In this document: positions 1 to 13,000 of the stretch, one piece after another | Numbering within the stretch: position 1 is the stretch's first letter | Layout: the number at the start of each line of letters is the position of its first letter | Source: a virus | Strand: one strand, 5' to 3' | IMG/VR virus record: IMGVR_UViG_3300024265_000030 | Location: 116,317 to 180,316 of that record | DNA length: 64,000 nt | The notes under the pieces: model-generated | The model's database searches: none | What the model was told of the DNA's origin: nothing | Seen by the model: the letters and a program-made list of their open reading frames with translations, nothing else | Program-made: the position numbers and the translations under genes

Positions 1-3000
1 AAGTCACTTAATAAAGAAGCTGTAGTTGATTACTTAGGGATAGAAAAATTTAAGAGATATTTTCCTAAGATACCAATTACTAGTAAACAATTTGCTTCAG
101 GTATTAGAATGGTTGAAGGTGGACAGTTACCCTTACCCAGAGCAGCAGTAAGAGGAAGATTTACACAGGAGGAAAAAGAGAAACAAGCTGAGAATCGTTG
201 GAAAGTAATGGCAAAGATAGCTTCTGCAGCTTGGAAGTTGGGCGGAAAAGGTGTTACAGGGTTTATGGGTTTAATAAGTTCTGCTCTTAAGAAAGAGATA
301 ACTCTTCCTGAAATGAATAATCAGTTAACTAAAGATCAGTTAGAGATGAGGGACGCGATAATGCGTGGTTTCGGAGGTAAGTATAAAACAGCAGATACGA
401 AAACTGACCTTAATTTTTGGAAAGATGTATATAGGGGTTTAGGGATTATGGGTAAAGGTCTTTCTACGGGATGGAAGGGATTTATTAAATTTATAAAAGA
501 TCATATGAGTTTAAAAGAAATATATTTAGGTGCTAGGGCACAGCAAGGGCAACCAACTGCACTTGATATAGCTGCTGGTCGTGCTTCTGGTTTACGTTTA
601 TCTGAAGGTGGACAGTTAGGCCATGCTGTTGCCGCTGCGGGTGAAGTAGCTGCAACATTACATCCAGGTGAGATAGTTGTACCGGCTCATCTTGCAGGGG
701 GAGTGCCGTATAATATTGTAAATAAGTTACCGGTTTATGACGGGTTTTCTTCCGGTGTACGTATGCAGGGCGGAGGTAGTATAGGGGGGGTTACTGAAGT
801 TAAAAGTGAATTAGATAAATCTTTTGCTAAGTTAGTGATAGGTTTTAAAGCAGCTGCATTGAACATGGAAGTATCAGATAAGGTTTTTAGACAGAATTTG
901 GAAGCTCAACGGAGTACTAACAGGAGCATGGAAGATGTAGGCAGGAACATGGAGGTAGTAAGTAAGGGTTATAAAAAAAGAGCTGCTGTTTCTGCTTCTC
1001 CTGAGGATAGTAGGAGTAGTGCTATACGCATAGATACAGACAGTATGGTTTCTAAAGGCAGTGTAGGTGGAGGAGGAGCTTCTCTAGAGATAGGTATGGT
1101 TAAAGCTACAGATGTTATAAAAGGATTTAATACTATTCTAAGTAAACAGGAAGACAAAGTTAAGGAGTTAACAGACGCTTATACAAAACTTAAACAAGAA
1201 ACAGGCGATCTTAAAACAGCTTCTAAAGAGGCGAAGGAGGCATTAGCAAAAGCTGATTGGGAGAAAGCTATTAATCAAGTTGGATTAGGTTTATTGCATG
1301 CGACTGAATTTGTTGCTAAGAAGGCTGAGCCTGTGCTTGTGGGTGGTTTTCAGGCAATAGTAGCCGGTATGAGCGGAAGTGCTGAAGTGTTAGCTATGGC
1401 TAGAGAAAAGTTAGGGGTAGAAATGGGTAAGCGTGAAAAGCAAGTTAGAGAAGAATTAGCAGGGAAAGCTGTAAAGAAAGAGGAAAAGAAACAAGTAACA
1501 AGAAGAGCTACTGAAATAACAGAAACAATAGGTATTCAAAAAGCCTCCGGAATAAAAATGCATTTAGGAAAGGCAGAAGGGGAGCGAAAAGACATAAGCC
1601 TATCAGCAGAAGACATGGTAAAGACAGTAATGCTAAGTACAGAGGACTATGCAAATGCCTTGTCTAATTTAAGAGACCCCGACACTGTAGATGCCCTGAA
1701 TGCTTTACAAATTCAAATGATAGGGGTTAGCGATAAAGCTTACAAAACAGCAGAGGCTGAACTTGTGAATGCTAAGGCTAAAAAAGAAGCTGAAACAGCG
1801 ACTCAGAAAGCTAGTGAAAAACAGTTAGAAGCTGCGAAAAAAAGTGATGCTTTTGGAAAAGCTATGGGAACGGTTATTGCAACGCTGGAGGTTGGTATAG
1901 GTCAGCAAATGATGAAGGATTTTAAAACATTAGCAGAAGATATAAGTTTAACAATCGGCGGAATAACACTTCAAGGGACAGGTAAGACAACAGGTACCCG
2001 AATGAAAGAAGCCGGATTAGAAGACTTTCAGATGAAGACTGCTGCAGATAGGCCAGAAGTGCAAGAATCTGTTTCTGGAGGAGGTGCGGTTGGTGCGGTT
2101 GTAGGTAAGCAGCTAGGTACTACTGCGGGTGCAGCTCTAGGGGCTGCATTAGGTGGTCCTGCAGGAGCTAAGATAGGTGCTGCAATTGGTGATGTAGCTG
2201 GTGATATACTAGGATCTGTAGTAGGTTCTTGGTTAGGGGAATTATTTGCTCCAAAGGAAACAGAAGAAGAAAAACAGAAAAGGGAAATTGAGTCAGCTAT
2301 TAACTCTGCTAAGTTATTTGGTTCTGCTTTAGATAGTTTAAGCTCGGTAACAGCTTTAGCTACGGAGAGTATGAGTGTAGTTTTTGACGATATGAAAGGT
2401 AAAATTGGGGAAGCTATAACTTCCTTTGGTAGAGGACTTGAAGATGGAAAATTACTTATTAGTACTTTTGGAAAGGAGTACATAAAAACGACAGATAATG
2501 TTAAAGATGCGGCTGGTAATATAACTCAGTTTGGTACTGTCGATATAGACTATGATAAAATAAAATCTGATTATGAGGATTTGAGTGTACAGATAAATGA
2601 AGCATCTTCTGCGGCACAGTTTAGTGCTGAGGGATTTAAGAAGGCAGCGGCTACAGGAGGAGAAGCTTCTTTTGTAAGTGAGGAAGGAGAGGAGACAGGA
2701 CTTTACGATTTATTGATCGATATAACAGATCAGATGAGTGAGTCTTTTGATTTACTGGATTCACAGGCAATAAAGACATCAGCTACTTTAAACCTATTTG
2801 GCGGTGTTATGACTGCAGCGGGTGGTAATGTAAAAGAAGCCGGACGTGCGATGATGGGTATGGTTGTTGAAGGCTACAAGGTAGTAGAAGTTTTTAAAGA
2901 TATGGGTGAAGGTGGTGGTAAGAAGTTAAACTTTGATGCGCTGTTAGGACCTACAATGGCTGAGATAGGTGCTATGATGGCTGATTCCGAACTTATAGGG

Positions 3001-4929
3001 GCTCAAAGAGATGCCTCTAATGCAATGCGAGATTTATATACAGAACAGGCTGGTGTTGAGGCTAAACAGGATGTTAAAGAGGATAAAAGTTTTTTATTTT
3101 GGAAATGGAAGGGTAAAGAAGATGATCCTATTAAGGTTGCTGAAAGAAATAAGGCTATATTGGACGCTCAAAAGAATGCTGCGGCTTCTGCATCAGAGGC
3201 AGCGGCTTTAGATAAAAAGATAGCAGACCTTAAGAAGGAAGTTGAAAAAAAGACACAAGAAGCAATTTCTAAGATGGACGAATACGCTAAGACTATTAAT
3301 GATTTAATGACTACTGGTGTTGCTTCTAGAGAGGCGTGGGGTATGGTAGGTAGTATGTTTCAGAGTATGGGAGGTCTTGCTAGTGAGTTTGATATGTTGG
3401 CTGATGCTTTTGGTCAGGCAGGTCAAGATATTGGAGGTCTTTTTTCCGGGGTTGGTGTTGCAGGCGGTTTATCTCTATTACCTGAGGGTGATGTTAATCG
3501 TGCATCTAAGATATTAACAAGTTCAACACAGGAAGGTTTAAATCAGTATAATAAAATAATAAAAGGTCAGGCTGATAATTTTGCGAAATCAAGCGATAAG
3601 CTAGTTTCTTCTACCGGAGATATGTTAGCTTTATCTGCTGAGCAGGTTTCTACGTTGTTAGGTGTATCTCAAGAAGTTGCTCAGCAGTTGGCCGGTATGA
3701 GTTTACGAGAAATATATCAGGAATATAGAAACTTCTTACAAGGTGAAGCTCAGAAGAGTGTAGAGTTGCAAAGAAAAGAATTAGATATGCTTGCCAATGT
3801 AACTGTTACTGGCTTTGATTCTATCATGTTTACTCATCAGGATTATTTGCAGGCAATGAGTGATACTTTATCACAGTGGGCGGCAGATAATGATTTAATA
3901 AAACAGGGAATAGGAGAAGCTATAGATAAGTTTAGTACAACAGCAGAGTATATAGCTAAAGATGTATTTGCTACATCTATATCTGGACTAGGAAGTGATC
4001 TTGCTGGGATTTTTGATGTTTTTGGTAACGCACCAAAAGAAAGTTTGCAGTTATTTACTGAAACAGGCCGAGGTCAGTTAGAAGTTTCAGGTGCAGCAAA
4101 AGAGTTTTACGGAGAACAGCTAAAACTTATGTCTGATCAGATTCAAGCAATAAAAGATATGCAGTTAGCTAATGTAGCAGGTATGCACTCTTTAGCTTCA
4201 GAGGTAGGAACTGCAGTCGTAGGGCAGGGTCCTGCAGTTGCTGCTGCAATGGGAAGACTAACATCTGCAACTACTTTTGGTAGTGCTACTTACGGAGAAG
4301 CATTGATTGCTGAGGATTTGGCTATTTTGGAGGAGGCAATTCAAAGTGGTAATTTATCTCAGGATGAGCAATTACGTTTACAAGGACGTTTGTTTTCCCT
4401 TAATTCAGATATAGCTAAAACAAACCTTGATATATCTCAAAAAGAATCGGAGTTGATTAATTTAGGTCAAGAGTCAAATGACTTATTGAATAGACAGATA
4501 GATGCTTATCAAAAAGAGTTTGGGAAACCAGGGTTAGAAAAGGAATTTATTCAACGTAACATGGAGTTTCTACGTAATATGCAGCAGTCTATTAACAGGG
4601 CAACTGGAGGAGTATTTACTACAGAGACTGGTGATATTTCACGAATATCAGAAGCTGAATGGGTGGCATTACAGGGAGTAGGTGAAGGTCAGTTTCAAAT
4701 AGCTCAGACATTAGAAGAGTTTGAGAAGTTATATGGTCAGAAGATTGATCGAGGACCTAAAGAGGTTGCTACTTATGCTACTGTAAGACCTATAACTAAT
4801 AATATAGATATTCGTATTGATGCTGACTTTATTGATCCTTCTCAGTTAGATGCCGATAGACAACGTAGTCTTGCATTAATGGTTAAAGACGCTTTAATTG
4901 AAGAAGGTTTTAGATACTCAACAGATTAA
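1..4929 (+). CDS. Tail tape-measure protein (5'-truncated by window edge)
   Basis: The frame is open from base 1 with no stop, so the first ATG at 109 is probably internal and the gene begins outside the window; about 1640 residues are visible. It looks like a tape-measure protein, which sets tail length inside the tube. Support: great length, long Lys/Glu/Ala-rich helical stretches, a PGEIVVP segment common in these proteins, and a Gly/Ala-rich hydrophobic zipper encoded around 2070-2250 that could insert in the host membrane. It is followed directly by other tail genes, as expected. No lysozyme or peptidase motif was seen in the visible part. Confidence 0.85.
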   Translation, partial: KSLNKEAVVDYLGIEKFKRYFPKIPITSKQFASGIRMVEGGQLPLPRAAVRGRFTQEEKEKQAENRWKVMAKIASAAWKLGGKGVTGFMGLISSALKKEITLPEMNNQLTKDQLEMRDAIMRGFGGKYKTADTKTDLNFWKDVYRGLGIMGKGLSTGWKGFIKFIKDHMSLKEIYLGARAQQGQPTALDIAAGRASGLRLSEGGQLGHAVAAAGEVAATLHPGEIVVPAHLAGGVPYNIVNKLPVYDGFSSGVRMQGGGSIGGVTEVKSELDKSFAKLVIGFKAAALNMEVSDKVFRQNLEAQRSTNRSMEDVGRNMEVVSKGYKKRAAVSASPEDSRSSAIRIDTDSMVSKGSVGGGGASLEIGMVKATDVIKGFNTILSKQEDKVKELTDAYTKLKQETGDLKTASKEAKEALAKADWEKAINQVGLGLLHATEFVAKKAEPVLVGGFQAIVAGMSGSAEVLAMAREKLGVEMGKREKQVREELAGKAVKKEEKKQVTRRATEITETIGIQKASGIKMHLGKAEGERKDISLSAEDMVKTVMLSTEDYANALSNLRDPDTVDALNALQIQMIGVSDKAYKTAEAELVNAKAKKEAETATQKASEKQLEAAKKSDAFGKAMGTVIATLEVGIGQQMMKDFKTLAEDISLTIGGITLQGTGKTTGTRMKEAGLEDFQMKTAADRPEVQESVSGGGAVGAVVGKQLGTTAGAALGAALGGPAGAKIGAAIGDVAGDILGSVVGSWLGELFAPKETEEEKQKREIESAINSAKLFGSALDSLSSVTALATESMSVVFDDMKGKIGEAITSFGRGLEDGKLLISTFGKEYIKTTDNVKDAAGNITQFGTVDIDYDKIKSDYEDLSVQINEASSAAQFSAEGFKKAAATGGEASFVSEEGEETGLYDLLIDITDQMSESFDLLDSQAIKTSATLNLFGGVMTAAGGNVKEAGRAMMGMVVEGYKVVEVFKDMGEGGGKKLNFDALLGPTMAEIGAMMADSELIGAQRDASNAMRDLYTEQAGVEAKQDVKEDKSFLFWKWKGKEDDPIKVAERNKAILDAQKNAAASASEAAALDKKIADLKKEVEKKTQEAISKMDEYAKTINDLMTTGVASREAWGMVGSMFQSMGGLASEFDMLADAFGQAGQDIGGLFSGVGVAGGLSLLPEGDVNRASKILTSSTQEGLNQYNKIIKGQADNFAKSSDKLVSSTGDMLALSAEQVSTLLGVSQEVAQQLAGMSLREIYQEYRNFLQGEAQKSVELQRKELDMLANVTVTGFDSIMFTHQDYLQAMSDTLSQWAADNDLIKQGIGEAIDKFSTTAEYIAKDVFATSISGLGSDLAGIFDVFGNAPKESLQLFTETGRGQLEVSGAAKEFYGEQLKLMSDQIQAIKDMQLANVAGMHSLASEVGTAVVGQGPAVAAAMGRLTSATTFGSATYGEALIAEDLAILEEAIQSGNLSQDEQLRLQGRLFSLNSDIAKTNLDISQKESELINLGQESNDLLNRQIDAYQKEFGKPGLEKEFIQRNMEFLRNMQQSINRATGGVFTTETGDISRISEAEWVALQGVGEGQFQIAQTLEEFEKLYGQKIDRGPKEVATYATVRPITNNIDIRIDADFIDPSQLDADRQRSLALMVKDALIEEGFRYSTD

Positions 4930-4939
4930 GGAACTATAA

Positions 4940-7000
4940 ATGGCTAATATAATATTACCTTATGGATGGCAGACGACAGGAATCAACAGATGGAGAATTG
5001 GTCCGTATGCGGCTTTTGGGAAAGGTCTGGAAAAAGATATAGACGGAACTGAGTATAAGCATTTGTTAGAAGTAGACAGCGTTGATCATTCTCCTGTGTA
5101 TGGGGATGTGGATGTAAAAAGTGAAGAAGAAAATAACTTTGAACTTTTATATAAAGATCAGAATAATAGTCCGGATTACCCTAACAATTTAGATTTAATA
5201 GATGACTTCCGTAATTATATAAATTCGGAACCTTTATATGTGTACAATGTTTTAAATTCAGAACCGACTAATTTAACAGTACATACTGAGTTTGGCCCTA
5301 TTATTCTTGGGGATGCTACGATGTATCCACTTGACTGCCCAGTCATTTTTATTATCAGTAAATCCGGAGTTATTAAAACTTATATAGATGATTACACACT
5401 TGAGGATTACGATTCTGCTAGTAAAGATAGATTAGCAGTTTATCCTGCTAATATTTTAATGAGTAATGAAATTGTTATAAACTCTTTTCCTGCATACCCT
5501 GCGTTTGAGTGGGAGGACGGGGATACAGTATTAATTTCTTATGTTTATTTTCATCATACTGACATGCTACGGGATAAAAAAGATTATACTGCTTGGTCGA
5601 GTGCAAAGGGCAGGATAAGTTCTTATGTATCTATCGATGTTAGTCCTGCAGGTAACGTTGGATTGTTACAGGAGATTAATAACGTAGAGCTTGTAGCTTC
5701 TGATATAAATTTACCGATAGGTGCCACAGAGTATATTGTACAAGCAGGTATACCCGATACATTTGGTAATATACAATATAAAGTATTAGCGAGTGGTAAT
5801 TTGCCAGCGATAGTATCCGGTGAAAGTTATGTAATAAAATTTGATGCTATTAGTTTAAGATACCTGAGAGTTATTTTAATGGGATCTTCAGTTGGTAATT
5901 ATATGACAGTAGATATACACAGTACTGATCCTACGTTATCTGCTAGTTTAACAGCAGATGATTTATACAATATAACGCTTGTACCTTACTATGTTAATGC
6001 TGATGTAACAGATGTTCAGAATACACTTTTAAGAGGCACCCCTATAACTGCTAAGGATATCAAGCATGATAATATAGGTAAGATGTATGTTCCCCAGTAT
6101 AATGTGTATGATGTTGCAGAGAGAAGGCATTACGTTTTATCTCATTTTGATTTAAGAATAGGCACTTCATTTATATACAGTGGGTTACCGAGTAGCTTTT
6201 TGAGATCAGATGCGTACACTATAGGAGGTATAGGTAAGGTTGCTATTGCTGATATATCTGAGATAGCGGGCGCAGATGTGTATTTACCAATAAAATATGA
6301 TTTAGTTTCTCGAAATAGTGCTTCTGATCGTTATTTTAGAACCATGTTTGGCAATATAGATACCTTTAAATTATTTTTAGTAGCTGTTACAGGCAGTGAG
6401 GTTGAACTAACTGAAACATATGATTATTTAGTGGATACTGTTACGGGTAACATAGACTACATGACCGGTTTAAATAGCGGAGAATCTTTAAAAGCTATGT
6501 ATACCTTTGATGTTGTTAAGTCTAATGAAGTAGATACACCGGAAAAATATCTTAACTTTATAAGGGCTCATAGTCATTTAGAATCTATAAATTATTCTGA
6601 AGTAAAGGTTTTTTTAAGTAATTATTTTCTTGATTTTGTACCTAATAACGAGTTACACGTATATGAGTTTGAGATTAATCCGGAACAGTTATCTGATACT
6701 ACGGGGTCAAAGGCTGGGTTAGTAGCATTGCTAGATGGATCTCATATTAAACAGTATTTCGGAAGCAGTAAATCGAGATGGAACTTATCCGGAAATAAAA
6801 TAAGTGCTACTATGTATAGCAAACTTAAAGAATTTGAGGCTACAAAAGAGCCGCTTGGTATTGTTGATGATATGCTTGAGTTAAAAAGGATAGTAATAGT
6901 ACCAGGTAGTTTAAAAGCACAGAGAAGAAGAACTACATTAGGCGAGCAGGAAGGTATGACTACAAGTTGGTCATACTCTATGGACGTTCAGGAGGTTTAA
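4940..7000 (+). CDS. Tail structural protein, unknown fold (686 aa)
   Basis: The ATG follows an AAGGA site that overlaps the end of the tape-measure gene. The protein is rich in beta-strand-type sequence, Asp, Tyr and Ser, has no signal peptide and no membrane segment. I do not recognise a family. Position between tape measure and hub suggests a distal tail or baseplate component. The C-terminus ends in a short strand-rich segment directly before the GGAGG that serves the next gene. The role is inferred from gene order only. Confidence 0.6.
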   Translation: MANIILPYGWQTTGINRWRIGPYAAFGKGLEKDIDGTEYKHLLEVDSVDHSPVYGDVDVKSEEENNFELLYKDQNNSPDYPNNLDLIDDFRNYINSEPLYVYNVLNSEPTNLTVHTEFGPIILGDATMYPLDCPVIFIISKSGVIKTYIDDYTLEDYDSASKDRLAVYPANILMSNEIVINSFPAYPAFEWEDGDTVLISYVYFHHTDMLRDKKDYTAWSSAKGRISSYVSIDVSPAGNVGLLQEINNVELVASDINLPIGATEYIVQAGIPDTFGNIQYKVLASGNLPAIVSGESYVIKFDAISLRYLRVILMGSSVGNYMTVDIHSTDPTLSASLTADDLYNITLVPYYVNADVTDVQNTLLRGTPITAKDIKHDNIGKMYVPQYNVYDVAERRHYVLSHFDLRIGTSFIYSGLPSSFLRSDAYTIGGIGKVAIADISEIAGADVYLPIKYDLVSRNSASDRYFRTMFGNIDTFKLFLVAVTGSEVELTETYDYLVDTVTGNIDYMTGLNSGESLKAMYTFDVVKSNEVDTPEKYLNFIRAHSHLESINYSEVKVFLSNYFLDFVPNNELHVYEFEINPEQLSDTTGSKAGLVALLDGSHIKQYFGSSKSRWNLSGNKISATMYSKLKEFEATKEPLGIVDDMLELKRIVIVPGSLKAQRRRTTLGEQEGMTTSWSYSMDVQEV

Positions 7001-10000
7001 TTGGCGTACCCACTACAGTTAGCTACAAAACGTGAACTAGAAAGTAAAGCACAAGATATTAAGTTTTTTGTTGAATTGGATTGGATGAGAAATAGATGGG
7101 AATATAATATAGATTCCTATGACGCTTGGGTTCAGTTTAGGGAAGTTATTTATTTATTTAATAGTTCTGTTTCGAGTGCAACTACCGACACACTAACGCT
7201 AAATGATAGTATGAGTGGTAGTAATATGTATATAGGAAAATATTTATTAATTAGAGAAGGAGGGGCAGAAGGGCAGCTAAGAAAAATTGAATCTCATACA
7301 ACAGAGGTTATAACTTTAGAAAATTCATTTGATATTGTTCCTTATGCGGGTGTATCTGCAAGTGTTATCAATATACTTGGCGTTAATGACATAGATAGTA
7401 ATTCAAGAATAGGCGCTAGTGCGTTTAATTCTTTTGGTGTTACTGCTCTTCAGGACAATATTGGTAGTGGGACAGTTGCCAATGTTGCTTATACACTATC
7501 TGCTCAATCTGATATCTGGACATTAATATGTATAACTTCTGAGGAGATTGATGGGGTACAGACAGCTAGGTTTTTAGTTAAAGGTGAAACTAATGGATTA
7601 CAGGAAGATGCTTTTTCTGATATAAGTTATAATAACGGACTTATATCTTTTACAGTAGAAAGCGGTAGTCGTGATTTTGAAGAGGGTGATACATTTATTT
7701 TAAGGCCAGCCTTAACTACAAAAAAAGATGATGCCGGTGATTTTCAGGAAGCTACTGTTTTTAGTGGTACAGATTATACTTCTGCTCCGCTATTATACGG
7801 TGGGCCTGATTTTTTAGCATGGGATGAAATAACATGGGAAGGTTCAAATGTTGAAGTTTATGTAAGAACAAGTAATAGTGATACTGAGCCAACTTGGTCA
7901 AGATGGAGTTTAGCTATTAAGGATCAAATTATATCTGGTGAACAATTAGGGATGTATTTACAGATTAGAGTAAAGCTTATACCCCCTACGCCGACTACGC
8001 AGCCTATAATATACGGTTTAAAGATTAAATATAAAGTAAAGGCACATACTAATTTTACTAGTCACTACCAGCATGTCTATGGTTTTAACAGAATAAAGAG
8101 TATTAGGGTTAGTAGGAGTAAGTCAGAAGCGTTGGAGGGTTATTCTGCTGCTGATATGAATATAACATGGGATAACAGTGATGGTAGTTTTAGTAAAGAG
8201 AATGTAGACAGTCCTTACTTTGGTTATTTAAGACCGAATATAGGGGTTAAAATATATACCGGTTTTAGTGAAGAGCTTATCCCCCGTCTTGATGGATTTA
8301 TAGGCGGATTTAACGTACAGGCCGGAGGTAGAAGTTTTACTACACGAGGTAAAGATAGAATTAAATTATTAATAAAAAAGAAAATCAAAAAAGGTGATGC
8401 CGGTTTTAGGTCTTGGACAAATCAGACATTAGCTTTTTTAGTTAAAATACTTGCTTTAGATTCTGATTTTCCATTAGAGGATTTAGACCTGTTTGATTTA
8501 GTTGTTAACCCTGAAATATCATATGTTACTTTTAAAGGTAAACATGCATGGGAGGCAATTCAGGCCTTGGCTACAGGTGCTTTAGCAGATGTATTTGCAA
8601 CAGAGAATGGTAAGTTAAAAGTTATTGATAAGTTTAGCCCTAAGTATAGTATTCCGGCACCTGGTATATACACAGACGGTGCAGATTATTTAAATATTAT
8701 ACATAATGATTATTTTAAACAGGTTGTTTTTAGTGTTATGTATAAACAGGCAAATGTTTTGTACAGTTACTTAAACAGTGAGCTCCAGTTAATAACCGAA
8801 GGTGTTTTTGGTATGACGTATGTATACAATGATGATTTTCAATCAGGCAGGGAAAGGCATAATATATGGTTTACTAGTGAAAATACTTTGTATAGATTAC
8901 TGGGCTCTTTAACAGAGATAGGATTTGAAGAGATAGCTAACATACAAACTATTGATATTAACATTAAATTTACTAACCTAAGTGTTTATAATAAAATTTA
9001 TAAGGATTTGATAGGTGGGTATGTAAGTAAAAATACAGAAGTCGATACGGCTACTGCGAATCTCATTACAGTTAAGGACAACTTAGGGGTAGTGGACACG
9101 TATAAAGGTGATTACGTGCTGATTAAAAGTGGGGTAGAGTCTGGTAATATGCGTCAGATAAAGACGCATACTAGCCTTGTAATTACACTTGAGACTTCTT
9201 TTGATACTGTTTTAGTTGCTGATGTAGACATAGATATCATAGAACTTCCGAAACGTACTATAGCAGATTTAATTTATTATGCAGGTGTATTTGGTATTAT
9301 TCTTTCTGATAGGTTATCTTACTATAAATATTCTGTTAGAGATACAGAGAATATAACAGAAGAGTTTCAAGCTGTTGATTTTGAAGATCATACGGATTCT
9401 CAATTAGATCCGTATGAGTATAACACTGCAACAGGCATTCTATATAAAAATTCAAAACTGAATTTAGAAAAAGAGTCTTCTGGTAAATTTGATACAGAAG
9501 TCTTTAAGGTGTCAGTTAGTGATGGTTCTTTAACTAAATTACAGTACGATGATACATTTAACGGTAATCAGTTTTTCTTTGTTCCAGAGGGTGAGACTGT
9601 TACAGAAGGTAATGGTGAGGAAGGAGGTTACAGAGTACCTTGGAGTGGAAACGGATTTAAGTCTGGCTACGCGCAAAGTCCTTCAAGCTGGAGGTTTGGC
9701 GACACTAATGACGAAATAATAATAAATTATAGAGGGTCATTTGAGGCTTTAGGTGATTATTATCGAATAGTATACACTGCTAAGATACCTATTAGAAAGG
9801 TACTTGATACAAACCTATATGAGGATTACAGAGTTTATAAAAATTTAACCTATAACGGTGTCCCTGGGTATATGCTATCTTTAGTAAGCGCACAGACAGG
9901 TTTTAGTGCAAGTGACGGGGATGTTGTGACAGGTAATAACGGAGAAGCAGTTGTTTTTAAACATATATTACCTGATGGTGACATTTACGATTTACATAGA

Positions 10001-13000
10001 CTTTATATTTATGACATTACAGGAGAATTTGAGGAAGAGGATACTATAACTGTAAATGGAAAAACTGCTGAAGTAGAACATGTATACAAGGTAGATAAAA
10101 CAAACGAGGTTTTCTTTAATAGAATAATAACAGTATATGAAGAGTCTGGAAGTGATTACCATGGACATTTATTTTATTTAGATACAGCAGATAGTTACTG
10201 GGGACCTGCTTCTCTTGTTGTTAAATCAACTAGTTTTGATTTTGCTACAAGTATTCCTGGTGCTTATCCGTATGCACAAGTAAATATGTTTACCATACCT
10301 AACAGTAGTATGCTGGATACATCACAGACTGGAGAGATACATAAAGTGATTGCGGTTGAGGCAATGCCTAACCACAGCATAGTTGTTGTACTGTGTGAAT
10401 GTTTTAAAGAGGCACAGGCATATCCATATACTACGTATAGTAAGACAGAGTATACTTATAAGTTGCATTGGTTTAAAGTAGATAAACCTTACGGGTATAC
10501 AGGTAAGGAAACAGAAGGAAGCGAGATAATTTACGGTGTTGAAACATTAGACTTAGGGGATCCTCGCGTTAGATTGTATGATGCTGTCTATAACCCTGTA
10601 TATAAACATCTTGATATAGCTGGTGGTTTTACTGATGATATTAATCAGATAGCTAAATTGTATAGATGGAGTTTAACTAATATTGTTGTTGAGTTTGATA
10701 ATTTAGCGGGTAAGCCTTTCAGTAATATTTATCCCGACAATGCTGTGGATATTAATACTGTTATAGAAAAAGAGTATTATTACTATTTTCAAAAGTATGG
10801 TGGTTATAAATCTACTACAAGTGAGATATATGCATGGACAGATTTTATGCGTACATCTGAGGATAAAGAGAGATGTGCTGTGACACAGGAAATAATTACG
10901 TTAGGTACAGGCGACGGGGTTATTACAGAATTTAGTGTACCTCTTGCTAATAGGCCTTTTGATTTACAATATGTTTATATTGACGGAGAAAGTATAGGGA
11001 CTAATTTTAACTTTGACGGTGAGAACGCTTTTCTACTGGAAGCACCTTCCTCAGGTTCTGTAGTTACAGCTGGCGCAGGTAAGAGAGTATATCGTTATTA
11101 TGGGACTTTTTTAAGTTATGATTTATCTTCTCAAATCGGAGGTACGCCTATCTGGAGAGACTTTACGGTATCACATGATCCTTATAAGCCATGTAAAATA
11201 CGTATTACAATTAATAGTGATTGTAATGCCGGTACAGTACATATATACGGGACAAATGAACTAGGATCTCCTATCGATGAGATATTTGATTTTGGAGGGG
11301 CAGGTATACAGACAGATGAAAATGGAGATAGATACTTAGAGTCCACTAATTTATTTGGTACGTTTAATAATGCTGCACCCTTAAGCGATGCAGATACTTG
11401 TTATAATACTACTGAGAGCCGGTTTAGGGTTGAGAGTGTTTATTCCGATTTGATACCTGGTGTTATACTTGAGATTTTTACTTCGGTTAGTGACCTGGAT
11501 GATCAATTTGGAGGAGATGGAACATTATCCGGTTATATAGACAAAGTACTTATTGATGTTAAGAAAGAGGGTGGCTTGGTAGAGGTGAAGAAGATAAGTT
11601 CTGAAAAAAGATTTAAAGTTTCTGTAGTTGATAAGCTAAATGGTGTACTATACCTAGGGACAGAAAATGCTGGTTTTACCAGTAGGTATTCAATCACTGG
11701 TTTAGATCCAATAGCCGACTATATATTAGAGTACGATAAGAACATAACTGATTTATCCTATGGCTGGGATGATAATAGTATTAAAAATGAAATAATAGTA
11801 AAAAGTAATAAGATGGAGACAGTACCTTACAGAGATGTTGATATAGAAACTGGTGATCCTGTAAGCGGTAATGTTCCTCCGAGCTTATGGTCTGGTACTC
11901 TAAAAGAATGGTTATGGGCTCGTCTTGAGAGAGTTTGGAAATCTTCAGCTCCGAATTACTTATATAAGGGTCATTACTTAGAGTATGATGTAACATTTAA
12001 AGACCCTGTTGATAATGGGGGTCAGATTAATAACATTAAGTTTAATGCTCAGTTTGTTGAGAATATAGGATACTTAGATGAAAATGGTTATTTTAAAGAT
12101 TCAGGAGATGCGTTGAATAGTGATTTTCCTGATCATAAATTAAGTGACACTTTATTTGGGCTGCATGCAGGATATGGCACAAGTCACACTATAGACATTA
12201 CTGAAAAATATTATAGGATTTTTACACCGTGGGATGTAAGTACAACTACGTTACCTGCTGTTTATCCAATACGTTATGAAGATGATTTTGAGATAAGCGG
12301 AGATGCTGTAGATGTGGATTTAACAGACGGTATAGACTTAAGTGGAGGAGATACAGTTATTTTGAATATAGGAGGCAGCGGTGCTGTAACGGTTAGTTGT
12401 GCGTCACATGCTGAAGATAATACGAAAGTGACTGCTACAGACATTGTTGTTGCTATCAATGAAGCATTTCTAGGGTTTCCGGCTAGTGTTTTTATAAGCA
12501 GGCATACTACAACGCCTCATGTTTTAGTTCAGTTAAAAAGTACTACACGTAGTGATTCTACAGTAATAAGTGGAGGTAGTGCTGCTGTAGCTATATTTGG
12601 AACAGCGAGCCTTACGAGAACTAGCAGAAGTTATACGAGAGGCGAATTAGAGAAGAGAAATCTTATTATATACGCAGGTACAGTTCGTGAGCCTTTAACT
12701 TATGAAGCTGGTGATTTTGATATTGTTGAAGTTCTTTATCCTATTGCTGGAGATGAGGTATGGGCGCTTGAGTTAACGAATCCAGGTGATCATGTTGATA
12801 AATTTTTACAACTAGTATATCCGGATAGAATAAATGTTGTAAGGTCGGATATTGATAAAACGTATAGAGACTCTGATGGAAGTATTACAAATCTTTTAAT
12901 ACAAGGTAGTGATAGAACATTAGAATCGTATGATCCTACCGGTGTATTATACACAACATCTGTAGGTATAAGCGGTTTTCATTTAAATATGATATGGCCG

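Noticed and set aside
2028-2483. Antisense gene across the tape-measure Gly/Ala zipper.
   Set aside because: Pro/Ser/Ala-rich product typical of the reverse complement of Gly/Ala codons; all other genes here run on the plus strand.
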